Below are positions 1 to 5,981 of a stretch of 14,182 bases of DNA, piece after piece. The stretch comes from Candidatus Cloacimonadota bacterium (GTDB lineage Bacteria > Cloacimonadota > Cloacimonadia > Cloacimonadales > Cloacimonadaceae): positions 1-14,182 of the forward strand of contig JALNXT010000010.1 of the NCBI GenBank assembly GCA_023230245.1, read 5' to 3'. Numbering within the stretch: position 1 is the stretch's first letter; every line of letters starts with the position of its first letter. Made by a program: the position numbers and the translations under genes. The notes below the pieces were generated by a model. The model was not told where the DNA came from, made no database searches, and saw only the letters and a list, made by a program, of their open reading frames with translations.

Positions 1-966
1 GTAGAAATGCCCGGCATCAATAATCGGGATGCGACTATCCAGAAAGCTGTGATACGAGATATCTCCGCTGATAAATAGCTGTGCCTTGGCTTCCGCAGCG
101 GAAAGCAGCGCTGCTCCCGAACCGCCACATATGGCAATCCTATCTATTTTGTCATCTTGCTTTTTACCTGCCAGCCACAGCTTTAGTTGGGGACAGGCGA
201 GCTGCTGTTTTACCACTTTGGCAATCTCAGCGAGGCTACGGCTCTGTGGGTATTTACACACCAAGCCCAAACCGAAAGCGGGGTTGTGGTTTTCCAGCGG
301 ATGATGGGTGATCAAAGGAGTTTCATAGGGATGGGCAGAGCGGATAGCGTTTATTACCGCTACCAGTAAAAAGGAATCGCAGCTAAACTCCAAAGATGTT
401 TCTTTAATGCCAGAAGAGCCATCGCTGAAGGGATTGCTACCGCTTCCTGCCACAAAATAGCCTTGCACATCATAAGCTGTGGCACAGCGGCTATAATTGC
501 CAACTTCACCCGCACCGGCTTGCCAGGCTGCTTCGCAGATTCGTTTTGCGGTTTCCGGCGGGCAGTAGGTTTGGACATGATGGCTGATAGCGCCGCTTTC
601 TACGCTTAAGGGGGATAACACTTCCAAGCCCAGCTTGTTAGCCAGAATGTGGTTCACGCTAATCTTTGCCACATCCAGATTGGTATGCAGACAGATTACT
701 GCTATTTGCTGCTGGATAAGCTTGATGTACAGCGGATTAACAATACTTTTCACAGAGCGGAAGATGAGCGGGTGATGGCTGATAATGATGTCGCACTTCT
801 CCTTTATCGCAATATCCACGGCATTAGGCGTTACATCCAGGCAGATTAAAGCCTTGGATACTTCCCAATCCCTATCGCCCAGTAACAAGCCTACATTATC
901 CCAGCTTAACGCTAAGCCTAAGGGAGCAAAGCACTCTATGTGTTCTAAAACCTGCGAAACTTTCAT
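1..966 (-). CDS. Nif3-family dinuclear metal-binding protein, long form, 3' end missing
   Basis: This reading frame is open from an ATG at 964-966 to the window edge, giving 322 codons without a stop. It is the long form of the Nif3/YqfO family (often annotated Nif3-like dinuclear metal centre hexameric protein or GTP cyclohydrolase I type 2 homologue). Visible features are SWDNVGLLLG near residues 21-30, the metal-ligand pair ISHHP (H64, H65), LHTNLD at 93-98, a middle insert domain with GNYSRC and SAHPYETP, and the C-terminal GDISYH...IDAGHFY block. The last metal-ligand Glu normally just after GHY/F lies off the edge. Family long forms are about 365-375 residues, so roughly 45-50 are missing. 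A Shine-Dalgarno-like AGAGGTGG sits just upstream of the ATG. The precise enzymatic role of the family is unsettled, so I give no reaction. It is divergent from the flavoprotein gene at 1378. Confidence 0.93.
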   Translation of the reverse strand, partial: MKVSQVLEHIECFAPLGLALSWDNVGLLLGDRDWEVSKALICLDVTPNAVDIAIKEKCDIIISHHPLIFRSVKSIVNPLYIKLIQQQIAVICLHTNLDVAKISVNHILANKLGLEVLSPLSVESGAISHHVQTYCPPETAKRICEAAWQAGAGEVGNYSRCATAYDVQGYFVAGSGSNPFSDGSSGIKETSLEFSCDSFLLVAVINAIRSAHPYETPLITHHPLENHNPAFGLGLVCKYPQSRSLAEIAKVVKQQLACPQLKLWLAGKKQDDKIDRIAICGGSGAALLSAAEAKAQLFISGDISYHSFLDSRIPIIDAGHFY

Positions 967-993
967 TATCCACCTCTGAAAATCAGTTTGAGG

Positions 994-1022
994 TTATTAT
1001 GAACAGTGGCGAAAACAGTCAA
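994..1022 (-). promoter_or_regulatory. possible promoter for the Nif3-family gene
   Basis: On the minus strand TTGACT (1017-1022) is followed by CATAAT (996-1001) at a 15-nt spacing, or by TAATAA (994-999) at 17 nt. Neither combination is ideal. The position, about 30-50 nt upstream of the ATG at 966, is suitable. This is pattern matching only. Confidence 0.3.
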
Positions 1023-1101
1023 GCACAAACTGTTATCAGGTATCCCCCCATTTTTGATTGTCGTTTTCGTGCTTGCTTATGGATGAATAACACAAGTTAA
1101 A

Positions 1102-1167
1102 CAACCGTATATCATCCGTATATTATATACGGTTGATATACGGGGGATATATGGAAGATATACATTG
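1102..1167. repeat. six helically phased 11-bp units, the first two inverted
   Basis: Reading every 11 bp from 1102 gives CAACCGTATAT, CATCCGTATAT, TATATACGGTT, GATATACGGGG, GATATATGGAA and GATATACATTG. The first two units are the inverse complement of the core ATATACGG found in units three and four. The last two units keep GATATA but lose the GG-rich part. The 11-bp step is close to one DNA helical turn, so repeated cores face the same side. This fits a multi-site operator for a DNA-binding protein. It is not CRISPR-like, because there are no unique spacers. Function is inference. Confidence 0.7.
1105..1143. promoter_or_regulatory. 39-bp near-perfect palindrome, candidate operator
   Basis: The sequence is symmetric about base 1124. 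Of the 19 base pairs that can form between the two arms, 18 match; the only mismatch is 1115 against 1133. Each arm contains CCGTATAT or ATATACGG twice at an 11-bp step (1105, 1116 and 1125, 1136). It lies between divergent genes, where a shared operator would be expected. There is no T-tract, so a terminator role is unlikely. Confidence 0.6.
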
Positions 1168-1211
1168 TAAAGCAAGAGGTAAAAACCCATTTTAGGTGTT
1201 TTTCATTTTCA

Positions 1212-1303
1212 TAACCACACTCGCCACCAGTGTGCAGAGCCGAGGCGGATCTACACTTCCCGTAACCGCCTCGAGTGCTCACAGCCGGGGCGGCTGTGGT
1301 TAC
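1212..1303. repeat. cluster of GC-rich hairpins, REP-like
   Basis: Three local hairpins are visible: CACACT/AGTGTG (1216-1221 with 1229-1234), CGAGGCGG/CCGCCTCG (1241-1248 with 1266-1273) and CACAGCCG/CGGCTGTG around a GGG loop (1280-1298). The whole block is closed by TAACCACA (1212-1219) and TGTGGTTA (1295-1302). Local GC content is well above the flanks. The decamer AGCCGAGGCG at 1239-1248 recurs in inverse orientation at 2639-2648. This looks like repetitive extragenic palindromic sequence. Confidence 0.6.
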
Positions 1304-1315
1304 AATTTGTTTCGC

Positions 1316-1345
1316 TTGACATATCAAAGCGAATAAAAATAGGAT
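1316..1345 (+). promoter_or_regulatory. possible promoter for the flavoprotein gene
   Basis: A consensus -35 TTGACA (1316-1321) is followed after 18 nt by TAGGAT (1340-1345), a 4-of-6 match to the -10 box. Transcription would start near 1352. That would place the ATG at 1378 about 26 nt into the message and argues against the TTG at 1348. Confidence 0.4.
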
Positions 1346-1377
1346 AATTGGATGAGATGTACTTTAGGAATTGGCAA

Positions 1378-2634
1378 ATGAACAACACCGATATAATTAT
1401 CATTGGGGGAGGTCCTGCGGGCTTAGCAGCGGCTATCTCAGCCGGCAGAGCCTTTGGCAAACGACCAGGAAAAGTAACCCTGTTAGAGGGTAATCCCGCC
1501 TGTGGGCAAAAACTGCTGCTTAGCGGCAGTGGGCAATGTAACTTTACTCATCACCTTCCCGTGAACGAGTTTTTAGCACGTTGCAAAGAATATGCAAACT
1601 ACCTGAAACCCGCCTATTACGGCTTTGATAACGATGCATTTTCAAGCTTATTGGCAGAGGCAGGATGCGCCAGCATTATTCGCGCTGATAACAAAGTATT
1701 CCCCCAATCCATGCAAGCCTCAGATGTGCGGGATGCAATGGTGGCAGAGGCGATAAAAGCCGGAGTCTTAATTTTAACGAATAGCAAGGTGCTCGAGATA
1801 CACAAGCACGCCGAGAAAGGTTTTATCGTGGACATGGAGAATGGGCAGCAGTTAGCTTGTGAAAAGCTGATCCTTTCCAGCGGAGGGGCAAGCTACCCCC
1901 TAACCGGTTCTGATGGAAAAGCACTTAATTTTGCAAAGGCTGTGGGGCATAAACCTCAGCAATTCAGGCCGCATTTGCAAAGCGTTAATATTGAAAACTT
2001 TGATAGCTACTCAACATGCGCAGGAATTAGCATTCCCAATGCTAAAGTTACGTTTAGCAGCGCAGGTAAGAGCGTCAGCGCGATAGGTGATTTGCTTATT
2101 ACCCATACAGGATTTTCTGGGCCATTGATCTTAGATAACTGCTATAGATTCACCAAAGGCATGGAAATCTCTATGTGTTGGGTACCGGGAGGCAGAGAAT
2201 TGATTCCCGAATTGCACAAAAAGGCAAAAAGTATGACTATCCTTAATGCTTTGTGGAATACGCCTGTGCCCAAGAATCTGCTGCGGGTGATTCTGGATGA
2301 AAACCACTTTGATAGCCAAACCACGATGAGTAGTTTGGGCAAAAAGCAAGTGCGCGAACTAGTCCAAATCCTGGTGGATTGTCGATACATAATATCACGG
2401 GTAAACGCTCTTAACACCGCCATGGCTAGTGCGGGAGGCATATTATTAACAGAGATAAATGCCAAGACGATGCAATCTCGTTTATGCCCCGGGCTATATT
2501 TTGCCGGTGAAATAATGGATTACGCTCTTCCCACGGGAGGCTTCAACATCCAGATGGCTGCATCCACAGGCTGGCTGGCTGGGCTTTCTGCCGCTAATAC
2601 AGTATTCAAATTGAAATGTCATAAATCAGTATGA
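1378..2634 (+). CDS. HI0933/YhiN-family FAD-binding flavoprotein
   Basis: A 418-residue flavoprotein of the HI0933-like family (annotated as NAD(P)/FAD-dependent oxidoreductase or aminoacetone oxidase family enzyme). The N-terminal Rossmann dinucleotide motif DIIIIGGGPAG lies at residues 5-15. The family block KLLLSGSGQCN is at 45-55, and the C-terminal flavin-contact block GEIMDYALPTGGFNIQ lies close to the end. Length matches the family at about 400-420. No signal peptide is visible, so it should be cytoplasmic. The frame is open to a TTG at 1348 (428 residues) and an ATG at 1357. I chose the ATG at 1378 because AGGAA precedes it by 7 nt, the FAD motif then sits at the usual distance from the N-terminus, and the likely promoter leaves little room for the earlier starts. 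The physiological substrate of this family is not firmly known. It is a single-gene unit flanked by REP-like palindromes. Confidence 0.93.
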   Translation: MNNTDIIIIGGGPAGLAAAISAGRAFGKRPGKVTLLEGNPACGQKLLLSGSGQCNFTHHLPVNEFLARCKEYANYLKPAYYGFDNDAFSSLLAEAGCASIIRADNKVFPQSMQASDVRDAMVAEAIKAGVLILTNSKVLEIHKHAEKGFIVDMENGQQLACEKLILSSGGASYPLTGSDGKALNFAKAVGHKPQQFRPHLQSVNIENFDSYSTCAGISIPNAKVTFSSAGKSVSAIGDLLITHTGFSGPLILDNCYRFTKGMEISMCWVPGGRELIPELHKKAKSMTILNALWNTPVPKNLLRVILDENHFDSQTTMSSLGKKQVRELVQILVDCRYIISRVNALNTAMASAGGILLTEINAKTMQSRLCPGLYFAGEIMDYALPTGGFNIQMAASTGWLAGLSAANTVFKLKCHKSV

Positions 2635-2636
2635 CA

Positions 2637-2673
2637 GACGCCTCGGCTGTCAACCCCACACGAGGCGTGTGGG
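2637..2673. repeat. REP-like hairpins downstream of the flavoprotein gene
   Basis: An 8-bp stem with a 3-nt loop, CCCACACG-AGG-CGTGTGGG, spans 2655-2673. Just before it GACAG and CTGTC (2637-2651) can pair, and ACGCCTC (2638-2644) can instead pair with GAGGCGT (2662-2668). CGCCTCGGCT at 2639-2648 is the inverse complement of 1239-1248. The block begins 2 nt after the stop codon of the flavoprotein gene. Confidence 0.55.
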
Positions 2674-2703
2674 ATTACGTTTATGGCATCTCTGCCAAAA
2701 ATA

Positions 2704-2728
2704 AATGCCCCGGATTAACCGGGGCATT
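2704..2728. terminator. bidirectional rho-independent terminator
   Basis: A perfect 10-bp stem, AATGCCCCGG/CCGGGGCATT, surrounds an ATTAA loop. On the plus strand it is followed by CTTTGTATTTAT. On the minus strand it is followed by TATTTTT. It lies between the convergent flavoprotein gene and the 11-kb minus-strand operon and can end both transcripts. Confidence 0.88.
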
Positions 2729-2752
2729 CTTTGTATTTATAGGGTTATGGGA

Positions 2753-4909
2753 TTATTTCATTAACATCATTTTGCGGGTTTCGGTCTTGCCATCTGTGGA
2801 CAAGCGATAGAAGTATAAACCGCTGCTGACATTGGCACCACTATTGTCTGTGCCGTTCCATACCAAGCTATTTCTGCCAAAATCAGCTTTACCATTCAAA
2901 AGGGTCTTTACAAGCTGTCCTTTCACGTTATAAACGGAAAGGTTAGCATTGGCTGTTTTGGGCATATCGAAACTAATGGCAGTTTCTGGATTGAAGGGAT
3001 TGGGATAGTTTTGGTTGAGCATTTTGGTAACTGGAGTAATAGTCTCATCGCTGTTTGCCACGGGATGGGGGAAAACAACTTGAATTTCGGTAAACATAAC
3101 TCTGCCACCATCATTAGGGAATTCACCAGGGGAATGTGTATTCGATCCCCAAGTGTTATCGTCATAGAACATTAACCCAAGTTTACCAATCTTATTTTCA
3201 CCTTGCATTCCCACGTATTTAATCTTGTCGGCGGGATAAACCCACATAGGCTTAAGACCGGCAAATTGGAGAGTCTCTTGGTTGTTGATAACGATGGGTT
3301 CGCTCCAATGATCGCCATTATCATCTGATACGGCAATGTAAATTTCGGGGGTATTGGCATATGCAGCATAATCAGTATCGGCAAATTTATTATAAAATCT
3401 GGCTCGCAGTGAATTCTGCCAAACAACTGCCAACATGCCATGGTCATTAGATTCTGTGATTTTCATCGTGCTGCAATGGAACATCATCGCATTATCGTGT
3501 GAATCTTCGTTCCAATAAGGAAAGTTCCAATCTGTAGCGATACCTGGGAAGGGAGCACCAGTGCTGTCCACAAAGAAGGAATCGACTACACCAAATGGTG
3601 TTTCCATGTCCCAAGGGGTATAAGCTTGATTAAAATCATCCATGGGATCCTTCTGGGGATAGATTTCTTTGATGTTAAAGCTGTTGTTAGTAGTATTAAA
3701 AACGATTTCTTTCATAAATTGCATTGAGGGATAGTAAGAATCTTTAGCAGTAAGATAACCCCACAAAGCAGGAACATGAATTCTGCCAACTTCATCTATG
3801 GTGGCATTGAGGTGGCTGGAATTAATTATTGACCAGTTTAGCTGCTCATCTGTCCACGGGATATTGAGGTCGGTGTCTTTAAAATACCCAGGACCGCCCT
3901 CGGATTCTGGCGGATTCCAGGTAGGAATATTGCTAGAGGAAGTCAATTGAGTCCATTCACCTACTCCATAATTACTGTTCTTGAAGACATCGAGATCATC
4001 TTCGCCAAGCGCTGAAAGAGTGGAATCCATACTATGGTAACCGATGTAGTAAATACTACCGCTATTATCACAAACAAGCGCATGATTGGGGCGACGGAAA
4101 TTAATTGGGTCAGTGTTCCATTGGTCAAGAAATGGAATGGTGGCTGTCTGCCAATTCATGGCTACGGCATTTTCTAGATCTTCACCGTTAAAATCGGCGT
4201 ATTTAATGTAAGCATTTTCAGATGGATCACCATTCACTGTATGACTGATACTATTACGTGCAGAAACGTAGATCCTACGTTTACCGTCCACAGGTGAAGG
4301 GCCTATTTGTGCTGTGGGCCAGATAAATTCGTTGTCATTAGTATCGCCAACAATCGTGGGATTATCTATTATTACTTCCAGATCGTTCCACAAGCCATCG
4401 CTGCCTTCGAAAAATGCATCAGAGATAAATCTAACCTCATTTGCTGCATCGGTGTCTGAATTTGTATGCCAGGCATACATGGGTTTACCGCTTACAGGAT
4501 CTACTGCAAGAGTTGGGAACCCTTCTTTTACGGGTACGGGCAATGATGTGATTTCTGTATTGTTAATAACTTCTCCAGCCGAGGATAAGTATGCGTAATA
4601 AACGCGCCTTAACCCTGTGGGTGCTGTTTGGCCATGGTAGGTCATAAAATACCCGCCACCTGCAGATTCTGGAATGACGCGTAATGGTAAGCCATTATAG
4701 CTACCAATCATGTAGTCATTGAAAGAAGTAAGCAAAGATGTGGGTGTCTTTGTGAAAGTAAATACTGGAGCATTGCGGGTTTTTTCTATCCGCATATTGG
4801 CAATAGGTTGATCATTTGTCCGCTTCATAACAGCTTGCATTACGTCGTTAGCGTAAACAATGCCGATTATGAGGGTAAGACAAGCGATGAGCATTAGTGT
4901 TTTCTTCAT
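2753..4909 (-). CDS. secreted protein with T9SS type A sorting domain and one Asp-box
   Basis: 718 residues, starting at an ATG with AGGAG 6-7 nt upstream. Residues 1-20 are a signal peptide (hydrophobic run, cleavage likely after VYA). The body (about 60-615) is rich in aromatic and beta-type sequence. It contains a clear Asp-box, SDDNGDHW at 528-535, of the S-x-D-x-G-x-x-W type seen in BNR/sialidase-like beta-propellers. I see no catalytic signature that would establish sialidase activity. The C-terminal 85 residues form a type A sorting domain with a FlgD-Ig-like fold: NYPNPFNPET at 634-643, SVYNVKGQLVKTL at 658-670, SSGLYFYRL near 695-703, and a basic end. This predicts T9SS export and cell-surface attachment. 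It is the last gene of the operon, 30 nt after the PorV-family gene and 25 nt before the terminator. Confidence 0.88.
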   Translation of the reverse strand: MKKTLMLIACLTLIIGIVYANDVMQAVMKRTNDQPIANMRIEKTRNAPVFTFTKTPTSLLTSFNDYMIGSYNGLPLRVIPESAGGGYFMTYHGQTAPTGLRRVYYAYLSSAGEVINNTEITSLPVPVKEGFPTLAVDPVSGKPMYAWHTNSDTDAANEVRFISDAFFEGSDGLWNDLEVIIDNPTIVGDTNDNEFIWPTAQIGPSPVDGKRRIYVSARNSISHTVNGDPSENAYIKYADFNGEDLENAVAMNWQTATIPFLDQWNTDPINFRRPNHALVCDNSGSIYYIGYHSMDSTLSALGEDDLDVFKNSNYGVGEWTQLTSSSNIPTWNPPESEGGPGYFKDTDLNIPWTDEQLNWSIINSSHLNATIDEVGRIHVPALWGYLTAKDSYYPSMQFMKEIVFNTTNNSFNIKEIYPQKDPMDDFNQAYTPWDMETPFGVVDSFFVDSTGAPFPGIATDWNFPYWNEDSHDNAMMFHCSTMKITESNDHGMLAVVWQNSLRARFYNKFADTDYAAYANTPEIYIAVSDDNGDHWSEPIVINNQETLQFAGLKPMWVYPADKIKYVGMQGENKIGKLGLMFYDDNTWGSNTHSPGEFPNDGGRVMFTEIQVVFPHPVANSDETITPVTKMLNQNYPNPFNPETAISFDMPKTANANLSVYNVKGQLVKTLLNGKADFGRNSLVWNGTDNSGANVSSGLYFYRLSTDGKTETRKMMLMK

Positions 4910-4939
4910 GTTATCTCCTTTTCTTATTACGAGTTAATA

Positions 4940-5971
4940 CTAGTATCTCAATTTAATAGATACCCGATGAGCGCTTTTGATAAAGCTCTCTGTTAGATAT
5001 CCCATATCTGTATAAGCGTAATCTACGTTAAAGATGCCAAGGCTGGTAGGTACTTGCCAACCGAGTCCTGCACTAAAACCATTAGAATCATAATTAATCT
5101 GATAGCCTGCACGGAAAAAGATATTGCCCATTTTGTACTCCGTGCCAAGATTCCAAGTTTCAGTGCGATCTATCACATTGTCAAGCTGAAGAGAAGCAAT
5201 CCAATAATTCATCTCATCTCGCTTGATATCACCACTTATTCCCAGAGAGAAGCTCATTGGTATTTTACTGTCTAGTTCAGAGCTGTCCTCATCTGTATCA
5301 CCATCACCATCATTATCGAACAAATCGAAGGGGTCTTCGTCTATTTTCCCATCATCATCATCATCAACACGGTAACGAATGTCTGGCCCAAAGTTTTTTA
5401 ATGCCATACCAATCTTAACGTTCTTCCAACCGGTATTATACATTGAACCAAGGTCAAAGGCATAATTATTTACGTAATACGTGTACAAGTTTTCTCTAAG
5501 GTACTTAGCTCCAACACCAGCCGAAAACTTGTTTGTAAACTGTTGAGCGTAGTTCAGCCCCATAGCTATACCGCTGTTGGTAAACTTCTCACCAGTTATA
5601 TCGAAGGCTAATTCGTCTGTTACATCCATATCGTCCATATGCAAAACTGAACCATAGACTGCTACGGTTGAAACACCATTGGTAAATGATGCCGCAGCAA
5701 ATTCTTGCATGATATTCGCCGGCCAGTTTGTATGTGAGACAAACACTTGGTTTTGATATGCAGGAGCCAATCCCGCGGGATTCCAATAAACTGAAGAGAT
5801 ATCATCAGTAACCGCAGTATAGGCTTCGCCCATACCAATTGCCCGGGCATCGATGCCTAGCTTAAGATACTGCATTCCTACTGTTCCTGTTTTCCCGAAA
5901 GGCTTCGCAGCCAGGATCATCGGTAACGCGATCATCGCTAAAGCAAGCATTGGAATTAGTATTTTTTTCAC
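4940..5971 (-). CDS. PorV/PorQ-family outer-membrane barrel with acidic insert
   Basis: 343 residues, starting at GTG (5969-5971) with GGGAGGA just upstream; that ribosome site overlaps the stop of the preceding gene. Signal peptide is about residues 1-22. The PorV/UPF0164 family signature is clear: MQYLKLGIDARAIGMGEAY at 33-51, then DDISSVYWNPAGLA at 57-69. Alternating beta strands continue to a C-terminal KLRY ending. In T9SS bacteria PorV is the outer-membrane protein that binds cargo C-terminal domains and carries them to the attachment complex; PorQ-type relatives act nearby. Here the gene sits between two genes for T9SS-type cargo, which supports that role, though many paralogues may exist. 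Unusually, residues 203-229 hold two Asp-rich DxDGxxDED loops resembling calcium-binding thrombospondin type 3 repeats. Whether these face outside or the periplasm cannot be read from sequence. Confidence 0.85.
   Translation of the reverse strand: MKKILIPMLALAMIALPMILAAKPFGKTGTVGMQYLKLGIDARAIGMGEAYTAVTDDISSVYWNPAGLAPAYQNQVFVSHTNWPANIMQEFAAASFTNGVSTVAVYGSVLHMDDMDVTDELAFDITGEKFTNSGIAMGLNYAQQFTNKFSAGVGAKYLRENLYTYYVNNYAFDLGSMYNTGWKNVKIGMALKNFGPDIRYRVDDDDDGKIDEDPFDLFDNDGDGDTDEDSSELDSKIPMSFSLGISGDIKRDEMNYWIASLQLDNVIDRTETWNLGTEYKMGNIFFRAGYQINYDSNGFSAGLGWQVPTSLGIFNVDYAYTDMGYLTESFIKSAHRVSIKLRY
5285..5365 (-). other. Asp-rich Ca-binding-like insert in the PorV-family barrel
   Basis: This stretch codes residues 203-229, with loops DDDDDGKIDED (203-213) and DNDGDGDTDED (219-229). 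On the plus strand it includes five consecutive ATC triplets (5351-5365), a short tandem tract that could slip in steps of one Asp codon. The same type of loop occurs twice in the neighbouring 1041-residue protein. Confidence 0.7.
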
Positions 5972-5981
5972 TGTTCCTCCC

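Larger units (their letters stand above)
967..1377. other. divergent intergenic region, about 410 bp
   Basis: No credible gene lies here. Short frames crossing it have no family resemblance and overlap hairpins. It holds possible promoters for both flanking genes, a 66-bp array of 11-bp units (1102-1167), and a cluster of GC-rich hairpins (1212-1303). Each is listed separately. Confidence 0.8.

Noticed and set aside
1020..1075. Inverted repeat CAAGCAC ... GTGCTTG
   Set aside because: Only 7 bp with a 42-nt loop, which is close to what chance would give; not reported as a feature.
1102..1167. CRISPR-like array
   Set aside because: The 11-bp units are contiguous with no spacers and no cas genes are present; a phased operator-type repeat explains it better.
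1348..1377. Upstream TTG (1348) or ATG (1357) start for the flavoprotein
   Set aside because: The extension is not conserved-looking, has a poorly placed ribosome site for the ATG, and overlaps the likely promoter or transcription start; the ATG at 1378 fits better.
1112..1460. Short minus-strand frames across the intergenic region
   Set aside because: They run through palindromes and hairpins and into the antisense of the flavoprotein gene; no ribosome site or protein family fits.
2142..2465. 107-codon minus-strand frame
   Set aside because: Antisense to the flavoprotein gene, with no recognisable domain.
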